From positions 1 to 12,884 of the forward strand of contig JANWHZ010000041.1 of assembly GCA_025450135.1 (NCBI GenBank): a stretch of 12,884 nt of DNA, given 5' to 3'. This document shows, piece by piece, positions 6,447 to 12,884 of this stretch (position 1 is the stretch's first letter; each line of letters opens with the position of its first letter). The DNA is from Candidatus Saccharimonadales bacterium (lineage in GTDB: Bacteria; Patescibacteriota; Saccharimonadia; Saccharimonadales; UBA4665). The notes under the pieces are model-generated. The model was not told the origin of the DNA and did not search any database. It saw only the letters and a program-made list of their open reading frames with translations. The position numbers and the translations under genes are program-made.

Positions 6447-7502
6447 AAAGTTTTGGGCATTGAGACTAGCTGCGACGAGACCGCCGCGGCCGTAGTTGAA
6501 GATGGATATGTTCTTCTCAGTAACACCGTGGCCTCAAGTATGGACCTGCATGTTGCCTATGGTGGCGTCGTACCGGAGATCGCGGCTCGCAGTCACCTCG
6601 AGGTCATCAACCAAGTAATTCAGCAAGCACTAGAGGATGCCAACACCAACTGGAAGGACATCAACGCAATCGCCGTCACCTACGGGCCTGGTCTTGGCGG
6701 CAGTTTGCTCATCGGTGTTATCAACGCACGAACGCTAGCAATCGCCTTTAACAAACCTCTGTACGCTATTAACCATGTCGAAGCCCACGCCTACGCCAAC
6801 TTTCTCACCACCACCCCTTTTGCTAGCTACCAGCTTCGCACCGTCCAGCCTGAGTTCCCGATGCTTGCTCTACTCGTCTCAGGAAAACACAGCGAGCATA
6901 TATTATTTCGTAGTCATTTCGACTACAGTCTTCTTGGACAAACACAAGATGACGCCATTGGCGAAGCATTTGACAAAGTTGCTAAGATGCTCGGTCTTCC
7001 CTACCCTGGCGGCCCAAGCGTCGGCAAGAAGGCACTCGACGGTGACCCTAACAGATATGATCTGCCGAAAGCTCATATGGGAAAGTATGACTTTAGCTTT
7101 TCTGGCCTTAAAACAGCCGTACTGCGGCTAGCACAAGCGGAAATCGGTGAAGACTTCACTTTCCCTTCCAAAGACCTGCCTAGCCGCCTCTCCGAGCGTC
7201 AGAAAGCCGATATCGCTGCAAGCTTTCAGCGCATAGCCATTGAGACGCTCGTCGACAAGACAGTTGCCGCATACGAGGAGTTTGCACCCAAATCAGTAAT
7301 AATTGGTGGTGGTGTAGCAGCCAGCCCTGAGCTTCGGCACCAACTTGCCGCTCGGCTTCCCTGCTCTATTGAGTACCCGGACTTAAAACTCTGTACCGAT
7401 AACGGCGCTATGGTTGCCACGCTCGGCTGCTTTATGGCCACGCATAATCGGCCAACTACCGATCCGTATACGCTTGACATCCAGCCTAGCCTCATTATGT
7501 AA
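6444..7502 (+). CDS. tsaD: tRNA N6-threonylcarbamoyladenosine synthase subunit TsaD
   Basis: Kae1/TsaD family, 352 aa, the usual length. With TsaB and TsaE it transfers the threonylcarbamoyl group made by TsaC to A37 of tRNAs that read ANN codons, in the cytoplasm. Motifs: N-terminal MKVLGIETSCDET, GGVVPEIAARSH (40-51), TYGPGLGGSLLIG (79-91), the iron-binding pair His111 and His115 (NHVEAHAYAN), DDAIGEAFDKVAKMLGLPYP (169-188), FSFSGLKTAV (217-226), GGGVAAS (288-294) and the metal-binding Asp319 in TDNGAM. The common SGGHT reads SGKHS (146-150). I chose ATG 6444 because the family sequence begins at MKVLGIE and a GAGGG precedes it. An in-frame ATG at 6426 would add six residues. TsaB and TsaE are not in the window. 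Family assignment is certain. Confidence 0.96.
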   Translation: MKVLGIETSCDETAAAVVEDGYVLLSNTVASSMDLHVAYGGVVPEIAARSHLEVINQVIQQALEDANTNWKDINAIAVTYGPGLGGSLLIGVINARTLAIAFNKPLYAINHVEAHAYANFLTTTPFASYQLRTVQPEFPMLALLVSGKHSEHILFRSHFDYSLLGQTQDDAIGEAFDKVAKMLGLPYPGGPSVGKKALDGDPNRYDLPKAHMGKYDFSFSGLKTAVLRLAQAEIGEDFTFPSKDLPSRLSERQKADIAASFQRIAIETLVDKTVAAYEEFAPKSVIIGGGVAASPELRHQLAARLPCSIEYPDLKLCTDNGAMVATLGCFMATHNRPTTDPYTLDIQPSLIM

Positions 7503-7837
7503 TCAATTTGTCATGTGCTGCTCCTTGTTTAGCATGAGCGAATTTGTTAAACTTTCTCTGAAAATAAACACGTTCACACGCGGGGGAAAAGGCATAGACA
7601 CGAGGGCTTAAGAAAGCCTTGGTGTGTAGTTTCTTTTCATGTGAAAATTCTTACACGGCTCACCTCTGTGTTCAATCTGGGTAGAAGGTGCTATCATGCA
7701 GGTATGTACGAAATTGCAGTTACACCTGTAGTGGAGAGCCGTTTTGCGTGCCCTCACGTTTCCTCCCGCGACTGTGTCGCCTGCGGCGACTAATCTACCT
7801 TTTGCCAAAAACTTACTTGCTAAACAGGGAACAGCCT
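7503..7837 (+). other. Structured 335-bp leader between tsaD and valS
   Basis: No convincing protein gene is visible. The stretch holds a 25-codon ORF (7534-7611, starting MSEFVKLSLK, no ribosome site), a hairpin GGGCTT/AAGCCT (7604-7619, poor T tract), a palindrome TTTTCA-tg-TGAAAA (7634-7647), a stem CAGGT..GTA/TACACCTG (7699-7728) and two mutually exclusive stems that share GTCGC: GCGAC/GTCGC (7768-7780) and GTCGCC/GGCGAC (7776-7790). Promoter candidates are weak (TATCAT at 7692-7697; TTGTCA-16-TAGCAT at 7508-7535). I do not find a T-box core sequence. The alternative stems just before valS could regulate ValRS production; this is inference. The leader resembles no RNA family I know. Confidence 0.4.
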
Positions 7838-7858
7838 ATGAATTTGCCAAAAACTTAC
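7801..7858 (+). repeat. Direct repeat TTTGCCAAAAACTTAC across the valS start
   Basis: The 16-mer occurs perfectly at 7801-7816 and 7843-7858. The 42-bp offset is 14 codons, so both copies read LPKTY in the same frame. The second copy encodes ValRS residues 3-7. The first lies just before the ribosome binding site (AGGGA near 7826-7830). The repeat may be a local tandem duplication of the old gene start. Confidence 0.7.
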
Positions 7859-10474
7859 GAGCCGGCCGAATACGAGTCCGATATATACGCTCTTTGGGAG
7901 AAGAGCGGGGTATTTACTGCTCATCCAGAGAGCCATAAAGAGCGCTTTTCAATCTCAATGCCTCCGCCGAATGAGACAGGCACACTCAGCCTCGGCCACG
8001 CACTATTCTTAACCCTGCAAGACATTATGGTGCGCCATGCGCGCCAACAGGGAAAGGACGCACTATGGCTACCCGGTACCGACCATGCCGCACTCGCTGT
8101 AAATGCTCTCATTGAAAAGCAGCTCACAGAGGAGGGAACAGATAAGCACCAAATAGGCCGTGAGGCTTTCTTGGCACGCACCCGTGAGTTCGTTGCTGCC
8201 AGCCGTGGCACCATGCTTGGACAAATGCGCGCCATGGGTGCTAGCTGCGACTGGACACGTTTGCGTTACACCCTTGATGACGCCTTAAACCGCTGCGTAA
8301 ATGAGGTATTCCTCAAAATGTACGAAGCCGGTGTGATCTACAGGGGCCACCGCATCGTCAACTGGGACCCAAACCTAGAAACCACTGTTTCGGACGACGA
8401 AATGATCTACACAGAGGAGAAGGCAACGTTTTATACCTTCAAGTATGGTCCTTTTGAGATAAGCACTGCACGCCCGGAGACTAAGTTCGGCGACAAGTAT
8501 GTTGTCATGCATCCGCATGACAAGCGCTACGCAAAGTACAAGGAAGGCGACACGTTTGTAGCAGAGTGGATCAATGGTCCAGTAACAGCTACGGTTATCA
8601 AAGATGAAGCGGTTGATCCAAAGTTTGGCACCGGTGTGATGACAATCACACCATGGCATGACCGCACCGACTTTGAAATCGCCGAGCGCCACAGCTTAGA
8701 TAAAGAACAGATCATAGATTTTCACGGCAAACTTTTGCCAATCGCCGGCGAATTTGCCGGTATGCCTATTACTGAGGCACGACCAAAGATCGTCGAAAAA
8801 TTGAGGCAGAAGGGGCTGCTTATCAAAGAAGACCCGGGATATATCCATAATGTAGCCATCAATGAACGCGGCAAGGGTGTTATCGAGCCTCAAATCAAGC
8901 TGCAGTGGTTTGTCGACGTTAACAAGCCGGCGGTGGATTGGAATGGGAAGCAGCGCACGCTGAAAGAGGTCCTACAATCAGTCGTCCGTGAAGGAGATAT
9001 CACCCTTATCCCAAAACGTTTCGAGAAAGTTTACTTCCATTGGATCGATAACTTGCGCGATTGGTGCATCAGCCGTCAGATATGGTGGGGACACCGTGTG
9101 CCCGCCTGGTACCGCTTTCACGTTGACGGCACTACCGAGACGTATGTAGGCCTCACACCGCCTATTAACGATGGCAGGGAAGGGTGGAACGAATGGGAGC
9201 AAGACCCTGACACACTTGATACGTGGTTTAGCTCGGCTCTGTGGACGTGGAGCACGCTTATTGATCCAGAACTTGCCAATGATTACTCTCTAACGCTAAA
9301 CGACTTGCTCAAACAAAGCCCAGATTACCAGGCGTATCATCCAACGACCGTTATGGAGACTGGTTGGGACATCTTGTTCTTCTGGGTAGCACGTATGATC
9401 CTCTCTACCACCTTTGCCACTGGCGAAGTCCCCTTTAAAACCGTTTACCTGCACGGCCTGATCCGCGCTGAAGATGGTAAGAAGATGAGCAAGAGCCGTC
9501 CAGAATCAATCATTGATCCTCTTGACGTTATACCAAAATATGGGACCGACGCACTGCGTATGGCACTCATCATGGGTGTCACGCCAGGTAACGATCAGAA
9601 TTGGGGTTGGAGTAAGATCGAGGCTAACCGTAACTTCTGCAACAAGCTATGGAACATCGCCCGATATATTGAGAGCGCCACGGCCGACAGCGATGCGGGG
9701 AAGGGTGAACCCAAAACTGATGCCGACCATTGGATATTGCTAAAGTTACAACAGTCAGCTGACAAGATTGATCAGGATATTACTAACTTTCGTTTCTCCG
9801 AAGCCTACGGAACCCTCTACCACTTTGTATGGGACGATTTAGCCGATTGGTACGTTGAAGCCAGCAAGATAGCGCCAAACCCAGCACTACTAAATAGCGT
9901 TCTCCAGAGCGTTCTAATTATGGCGCATCCATTTGCGCCATTTGTCACTGAAACAATTTGGCAAACGCTTGACGGGAAAACTGAAGAGAGCACTCTAGCT
10001 CAACAACTATGGCCGGAGATTCCAAAGGCGGATGCCAAGCAAGCCGAGCATTTCGAAACGGTTAAGACAATCGTCAGCGAAACCCGGTTCATTACAAAGA
10101 GCTTGGGTGCCAGTGACGCTACGCTGTACTTCACCGACGTACCTTTTCTGAGTCAAAATGCCGAACTCATCAAACGGCTGGGTCAGCTGCACGATGTAGC
10201 CGAAGTCCAAAACGGCAACGGACTTTATCTCACAAGCACGTCATACAGGTGCTGGTTGGACATCGACCAAGCAACTGCTCGTGAATTTGCCCTACAGATA
10301 GAGATCAAGCTTAAAACGCAGCAGGCACTAGTAGAACGCCTGGCAAGCCGTCTCTCCAATAAGAGCTACATATCAAAGGCACCTAAAGAGGTTGTAGAGC
10401 AAACCAAAGACCAGCTCAAAGATGCTCAAATCCAGCTCGACGCCATTTCCAAAGAATACGACCGTTTTAAATAG
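7838..10474 (+). CDS. valS: Valyl-tRNA synthetase
   Basis: Class I synthetase of 878 aa that charges tRNA-Val in the cytoplasm. The start MNLPKTYEPAEYE (ATG 7838) has AGGGA 7 nt upstream and matches the family N-terminus. Motifs: PPPNETGTL (42-50) leading into the HIGH position, LPGTDHAAL (78-86), the editing-domain signature region near STARPETKFGD, WCISRQIWWGHRVPAW (409-424), METGWDILFFWVARM and KMSKS (549-553). The anticodon-binding domain follows, and the last 60 residues form the ValRS C-terminal coiled coil. The HIGH motif reads SLGH (51-54) where ValRS normally has HxGH. Isoleucyl-tRNA synthetase is excluded by the ValRS-type spacing and C-terminal coil. The reading frame continues open upstream to 7688, but that extension is Cys/Arg-rich and not protein-like. 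It converges on the HAD gene with one bp between stop codons. Confidence 0.95.
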   Translation: MNLPKTYEPAEYESDIYALWEKSGVFTAHPESHKERFSISMPPPNETGTLSLGHALFLTLQDIMVRHARQQGKDALWLPGTDHAALAVNALIEKQLTEEGTDKHQIGREAFLARTREFVAASRGTMLGQMRAMGASCDWTRLRYTLDDALNRCVNEVFLKMYEAGVIYRGHRIVNWDPNLETTVSDDEMIYTEEKATFYTFKYGPFEISTARPETKFGDKYVVMHPHDKRYAKYKEGDTFVAEWINGPVTATVIKDEAVDPKFGTGVMTITPWHDRTDFEIAERHSLDKEQIIDFHGKLLPIAGEFAGMPITEARPKIVEKLRQKGLLIKEDPGYIHNVAINERGKGVIEPQIKLQWFVDVNKPAVDWNGKQRTLKEVLQSVVREGDITLIPKRFEKVYFHWIDNLRDWCISRQIWWGHRVPAWYRFHVDGTTETYVGLTPPINDGREGWNEWEQDPDTLDTWFSSALWTWSTLIDPELANDYSLTLNDLLKQSPDYQAYHPTTVMETGWDILFFWVARMILSTTFATGEVPFKTVYLHGLIRAEDGKKMSKSRPESIIDPLDVIPKYGTDALRMALIMGVTPGNDQNWGWSKIEANRNFCNKLWNIARYIESATADSDAGKGEPKTDADHWILLKLQQSADKIDQDITNFRFSEAYGTLYHFVWDDLADWYVEASKIAPNPALLNSVLQSVLIMAHPFAPFVTETIWQTLDGKTEESTLAQQLWPEIPKADAKQAEHFETVKTIVSETRFITKSLGASDATLYFTDVPFLSQNAELIKRLGQLHDVAEVQNGNGLYLTSTSYRCWLDIDQATAREFALQIEIKLKTQQALVERLASRLSNKSYISKAPKEVVEQTKDQLKDAQIQLDAISKEYDRFK

Positions 10475-10475
10475 G

Positions 10476-11321
10476 CTAGGCAAGTTCCAGTGCCGTTCTA
10501 AGGCGCTCAATCGACTCTCGGGGACGGGAATCATCGAACCACATGACATGCCAACCGAGCTTTTCGGCTGCCATTATATTGGCGCGGGTGTCATCAGTGA
10601 AGAGAATTTCCTCGGGAGCGCAGCCGGCTTCTTTTTGTGCCTTTTCATAAATTTCACGCTCCGGCTTCAACAAGTGCTGCTGTGAGGAGTCGATAATCAC
10701 ATCATAAGGGATCTTCGGTAGCATCCCCTCATCAAGCATGTCTTTAATTAGCCCCGGCATGCTATTAGTTAGTAGCCCCACGCCATAATGCTCACGCACC
10801 CAGGGGACAAACTCGTCCATCTCAGGCGTAGCGACTGTTGAGGTCAGGTAATAGTGGCGCCAGTCAAAATTTGGCACGTGCAATTCACTTCCGAGCCGCT
10901 CATTAAACTGTTGCAATGTCATATCGCCACGGCACACCTGGTCGTTGTGGCGCCAGAAAGTCGTTTCAACAATATCAACAGGGACATCGGCCTCAGCAGC
11001 AACCTTCGTAAAAGCACGCTGGAAAAAGCGTACGAGGCAATTATTGACATCAAAGTAAACGAATCGCACACCGCTACGCGATCGGCCGTATTCACGGCGT
11101 TCAGTGGGCACGCCAACCAGCTCATCAAGGGTCATACCGAGTACCCCGGCTATGCTTTGGATTGTAAACACCGACGGCGTCTTGATCGCACCGCGCTCAA
11201 TTTTTGCAAGTGTCGAATAGCTAAGACCAGCTTTCTGGCATAGACTCTGCTGCGTCAGGCCAGCCGCTTGACGTGCCATCTGCAAACGGCGGCCGAGTTG
11301 TTTTTCATTCAGTTGGTGCAC
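10476..11321 (-). CDS. XRE helix-turn-helix fused to HAD-like hydrolase
   Basis: A 281-aa fusion. Residues 5-68 are a Cro/C1-type DNA-binding domain (GLTQQSLCQKAGLSYSTLAK is its helix-turn-helix; ERG at 42-44). Residues 86-278 are a HAD-superfamily domain with a helical cap. HAD motif I is DVNNCLV (Asp91 nucleophile, Asn93 where the general-acid Asp is usual), motif II is LLTNS (Thr185), motif III is Lys219 in LLKPE, and motif IV is TDD (242-244). The substrate is unknown, perhaps a phosphorylated metabolite that the regulator senses; Asn93 may make it a weak enzyme or a ligand sensor. The start is GTG 11321 with GGGAG 9 nt upstream. An extended -10 (TGG TATTAT, 11384-11392) may be its promoter. 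Domain calls are firm; function is inference. Confidence 0.88.
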   Translation of the reverse strand: MHQLNEKQLGRRLQMARQAAGLTQQSLCQKAGLSYSTLAKIERGAIKTPSVFTIQSIAGVLGMTLDELVGVPTERREYGRSRSGVRFVYFDVNNCLVRFFQRAFTKVAAEADVPVDIVETTFWRHNDQVCRGDMTLQQFNERLGSELHVPNFDWRHYYLTSTVATPEMDEFVPWVREHYGVGLLTNSMPGLIKDMLDEGMLPKIPYDVIIDSSQQHLLKPEREIYEKAQKEAGCAPEEILFTDDTRANIMAAEKLGWHVMWFDDSRPRESIERLRTALELA

Positions 11322-11383
11322 CCCTGATAGCTCCCACTTTTCACATCCGTTAGCTTACATATGCTAGCGGTATCAATAGCCAC

Positions 11384-11392
11384 ATAATACCA
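11384..11392 (-). promoter_or_regulatory. Possible extended -10 promoter of the XRE-HAD gene
   Basis: TGG TATTAT on the minus strand is an extended -10 about 62 nt before the GTG start. No good -35 is visible. The leader would hold the GGGAG ribosome site. Confidence 0.3.
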
Positions 11393-11455
11393 GCTCATGG
11401 CAAAAAAACCTAAGCTTTCTGGTATGAAACGGCCAGTTTTAATTTGAGGCTACAG

Positions 11456-11635
11456 TCAGATATTCAGAACCCACTTGAAGAGGGAAAGCAGGACAAAAAA
11501 CGCTAAAGCACCCACGATACCCGCACCTACAAGCGTGTTCACCGGCCGGGCATTGCCGGTCATGCGACCTATATACGACCACGCAAAGGCAGCTGCACCT
11601 ATCCCGAATACCAGCGCCACAACAACACTCGACAT
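11456..11635 (-). CDS. Small two-helix membrane protein, 59 aa
   Basis: ATG 11635-11633 to TGA 11458-11456 encodes 59 residues with two hydrophobic helices: about 3-22 (VVVALVFGIGAAAFAW) and about 35-56 (LVGAGIVGALAFFVLL). A short polar loop YIGRMTGNARPVN lies between them, and the end is SLFKWVLNI. The positive loop suggests that both termini lie outside and the loop inside, but this is uncertain. It starts 14 bp after the HIT gene on the same strand, so it is probably cotranscribed. A TAGAAT ends 6 nt before its ATG and could also give a leaderless transcript. The hydrophobic pattern and operon position support a real gene. No function can be named; small membrane proteins of this type may be assembly factors or membrane anchors. 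Confidence 0.65.
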   Translation of the reverse strand: MSSVVVALVFGIGAAAFAWSYIGRMTGNARPVNTLVGAGIVGALAFFVLLSLFKWVLNI

Positions 11636-11641
11636 ATTTTA

Positions 11642-11647
11642 ATTCTA
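11642..11647 (-). promoter_or_regulatory. -10 box TAGAAT before the 59-aa membrane protein
   Basis: TAGAAT on the minus strand lies in the 14-bp gap after the HIT gene and 6 nt before the ATG. No -35 is evident, and chance AT-richness is possible. Confidence 0.25.
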
Positions 11648-11649
11648 CA

Positions 11650-12045
11650 CTAGAAGGCGAGTTTGTTAGCAAGCTGAGCTAGAGCAGTGTGGTCCGGTTC
11701 GGCATGAGGGTCAGCTACCGCGCGGAACTCCTCTCCGGTGTCAATAGGGAACAGCTTGACGTGTACGTGGTCAACGTCCAGGCCCTCAACCTGCACACCA
11801 ATGCGTCGCTTGTTTGGATAGACTTCACGCAAGCGCTGTGCAACTTTCTTAACCGCCTGCCAGAGAGCTGCATAGTCCTCGTCGCCTAAATCCATGAATT
11901 GTACAATTTGTGCTTTAGGCACGACGAGTACCATGCCTTCTTGTACTGGATGGATGTCGAGGAAAGCATATGTCCTGTCGTCTTCGTATACTTTGTGGGA
12001 AGGTATCTCCCCCTTGATAATCTTCGTAAAAATACTATCTTCCAT
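11650..12045 (-). CDS. HIT-family (histidine triad) protein
   Basis: HIT domain, 131 aa, typical length. HIT proteins are nucleotide hydrolases or transferases acting on purine nucleoside phosphoramidates or dinucleoside polyphosphates in the cytoplasm. Visible: SIFTKIIKGEIPSHKVYEDD (4-23), AFLDIHPVQEGMVLVVPK (27-44), and the active-site segment DHVHVKLFP (92-100). The triad HxHxH reads His93-Val-His95-Val-Lys97: the catalytic central His is kept, the third His is Lys. The usual GH of GHxLVxPK reads GM. I chose ATG 12045 because the frame upstream runs through tRNA-Ser and the family starts near SIFxKIIxGEIP. A TACAAT ends 7 nt before this ATG and no ribosome site is present. The gene lies 46 bp downstream of tRNA-Ser and upstream of the membrane protein. 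Confidence 0.92.
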   Translation of the reverse strand: MEDSIFTKIIKGEIPSHKVYEDDRTYAFLDIHPVQEGMVLVVPKAQIVQFMDLGDEDYAALWQAVKKVAQRLREVYPNKRRIGVQVEGLDVDHVHVKLFPIDTGEEFRAVADPHAEPDHTALAQLANKLAF

Positions 12046-12052
12046 AGGACTA

Positions 12053-12058
12053 ATTGTA
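12053..12058 (-). promoter_or_regulatory. -10 box TACAAT of the HIT gene, leaderless layout
   Basis: TACAAT on the minus strand ends 7 nt before the HIT start codon. A -35 is not convincing. Transcription may also come through from the tRNA-Ser promoter. Confidence 0.35.
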
Positions 12059-12091
12059 ACGGTTAGCTCAGCCATACCGGCGAGCATTTTC

Positions 12092-12181
<90 letters not shown>

Positions 12182-12191
12182 TCGATCTGTC

Positions 12192-12220
12192 ATTCTAACA
12201 GATATGGCACTAATTTTCAG
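12192..12220 (-). promoter_or_regulatory. Promoter CTGAAA-17-TAGAAT (extended -10) of tRNA-Ser
   Basis: On the minus strand CTGAAA (12215-12220), 17 bp, then TAGAAT (12192-12197) preceded by TGT, which makes an extended -10. The tRNA 5' end lies 10 nt after the -10, so the 5' leader would be only a few nt. Confidence 0.5.
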
Positions 12221-12286
12221 CCCTAGCAATCAATCGCTGATTGTGCTAATATTACCCCTGTTGCGGAGTTCAGTTATAAGCATTGC

Positions 12287-12363
12287 GCACCTGTAGCTCA
12301 GCTGGATAGAGCGTTGGCTTGCGGAGCCAAAGGTCGTAGGTTCGAATCCTGCCAGGTGTACCA
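12287..12363 (+). tRNA. tRNA-Arg (anticodon GCG)
   Basis: Acceptor GCACCTG / CAGGTGT (with a G1-U72 pair), D arm GCTC-AGCTGGATA-GAGC, anticodon stem TTGGC / GCCAA with loop TTGCGGA (anticodon GCG), T arm GTAGG-TTCGAAT-CCTGC, discriminator A and encoded CCA. It would read CGC and CGU. Bacteria usually use tRNA-Arg(ACG) with inosine made by TadA for these codons, so GCG is notable. A TATAAG (12275-12280) ends 6 nt before the 5' end, with TTACCC 17 bp further upstream; it may be the promoter. Confidence 0.95.
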
Positions 12364-12388
12364 GATATTCAATCTTTGAACCCGTAGC

Positions 12389-12416
12389 AGAGGCCACGCA
12401 AGGCCTCTTTTGTATT
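12389..12416 (+). terminator. Rho-independent terminator after tRNA-Arg
   Basis: A 7-bp stem AGAGGCC (12389-12395) / GGCCTCT (12402-12408) with loop ACGCAA is followed by TTTGTATT. It lies 25 nt after the tRNA CCA. Confidence 0.75.
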
Positions 12417-12611
12417 CTTCTGCAGTGTGCATTCTTAGGTAAGACTTCAGCAACATACAGTCTAGGAGCTATGAGTGTCTACCTCTGCTACTTAACTCGA
12501 ATCCAGTGGGATACCAGCTTTTCACACTTCTAACGTTGCTAGCTGCGGTTTACTAATAGCTTTCTGTCTTTCATTTAGCTCAGCTGATGGCTTAAGCGCT
12601 GGGTTGCCATA
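12417..12611 (+). other. Intergenic stretch, nothing convincing
   Basis: No gene is supported. A 20-codon frame at 12471-12533 has an AGGAG too close to its ATG. TAGCTCAGCTG at 12576-12586 repeats the D-arm sequence of tRNA-Arg (12294-12304), but the rest does not fold as a tRNA. Confidence 0.4.
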
Positions 12612-12640
12612 TTGACATGTACCTAACTTAGATATAATAT
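12612..12640 (+). promoter_or_regulatory. Promoter of the PadR-family gene
   Basis: A consensus -35 TTGACA (12612-12617) precedes TATAAT (12633-12638, 15-bp spacer) or TAATAT (12635-12640, 17-bp spacer). The ATG at 12647 is 6-8 nt after the -10, so the mRNA would be leaderless. No Shine-Dalgarno is present. The AT-rich site is a plausible autoregulatory target, as PadR proteins often repress their own genes. Confidence 0.6.
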
Positions 12641-12646
12641 ATTTCC

Positions 12647-12884
12647 ATGGCCCGTCGCGTAAATCAGTTACCCCAAGTTGCATTTAGCATTCTACTAGCG
12701 CTAAGTCTTAAACCACGGCACGGGTACGAAATTATGCAACAGGTGAGTGATGATTCAAATGGAAAGATTCGACTAGTCCCTGGTGCGTTGTATACAAGCA
12801 TCAAGCTACTACACGAGCAGGGCTTAGTGCGCGAAGTGACCAATAATGAGGATACACGCCGGCGTTACTACGAGCTCACCAATA
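12647..12884 (+). CDS. PadR-family transcriptional regulator (partial, 3' end outside)
   Basis: The first 79 residues are visible and the gene runs off the right edge. The sequence fits the PadR winged-helix domain: LLALSLKPRHGYEIMQQV (helices with the HGYEI signature), then VPGALYTSIKLLHEQGLV (recognition helix, usually G-x-LY-x-x-L-x-x-L-x-x-x-G-L) and the wing with DTRRRYYELT. PadR regulators sense small molecules or stress and commonly control a neighbouring transporter or detoxification gene; the likely target is beyond the edge. The start ATG 12647 is the first after the promoter. The C-terminal dimerisation part is not in the window. Confidence 0.88.
   Translation, partial: MARRVNQLPQVAFSILLALSLKPRHGYEIMQQVSDDSNGKIRLVPGALYTSIKLLHEQGLVREVTNNEDTRRRYYELTN

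Noticed and set aside
7688..7837. In-frame N-terminal extension of ValRS
   Set aside because: Starts at GTG, is rich in Cys and Arg, resembles no ValRS N-terminus, and the ATG at 7838 has a proper ribosome site.
7503..7837. T-box riboswitch before valS
   Set aside because: AGTGGAGAGCCG near 7730 only superficially resembles the T-box core, and no Val specifier stem or matching terminator can be drawn.
11402..11408. T7 tract on the minus strand as terminator of the HIT operon
   Set aside because: The nearest stem CTGG/CCAG is 4 bp and is separated from the tract by about 10 nt, so it is not a canonical terminator.
12471..12533. 20-codon ORF after the tRNA-Arg terminator
   Set aside because: AGGAG is only 2 nt from the ATG, no promoter is evident, and the peptide has no recognisable character.
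12576..12600. tRNA remnant or attachment site
   Set aside because: Only 11 bp match the tRNA-Arg D arm; other arms are absent and no integrase is visible.

Overview
The window looks like a piece of a small bacterial genome of the Candidate Phyla Radiation, most likely Candidatus Saccharibacteria (TM7). The reasons are a MurE-type ligase with a very short N-terminus, a XRE-HAD fusion, a HIT protein with an altered triad, single-copy translation genes separated by large proteins of no known family, and short spacers. TGA is used as a normal stop (for example at the ends of the 275-1234, murE and small membrane-protein genes), so the code is standard and this is not one of the CPR lineages that read UGA as glycine. 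The phylum assignment is inference from protein character; no marker search was possible.

Layout. 1-274: a minus-strand mini transcription unit (good sigma70-type promoter, a 24-codon ORF, alternative RNA pairings, a terminator) that looks like an attenuator for a gene beyond the left edge. 275-1663: two plus-strand proteins of unknown function. 1649-2935: murE-like ligase (minus), converging on and overlapping the previous gene by 15 bp. 2996-6323: three minus-strand genes of unknown function (423, 96 and 508 aa; the last has membrane segments), each with its own candidate promoter. 6444-10474: tsaD and valS on the plus strand, separated by a 335-bp structured leader. 10476-12181: minus-strand genes for a XRE-HAD fusion, a 59-aa two-helix membrane protein, a HIT-family protein and tRNA-Ser(CGA). 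12287-12363: tRNA-Arg(GCG), followed by a terminator. 12647 to the end: the start of a PadR-family regulator.

The recognisable genes serve translation (TsaD for t6A in tRNA, ValRS, two tRNAs) and the cell wall (MurE). The five unknown proteins sit between them with no sign of a mobile element: no transposase, integrase, phage gene or CRISPR array is visible. No complete novel system can be shown. The signals most worth following are the left-edge attenuator candidate, a recurring leaderless promoter layout (a -10 box 6-8 nt before ATG and no Shine-Dalgarno) at five genes, active-site substitutions in ValRS, MurE, HIT and HAD, the rare tRNA-Arg(GCG), and the unknown gene block between murE and tsaD.
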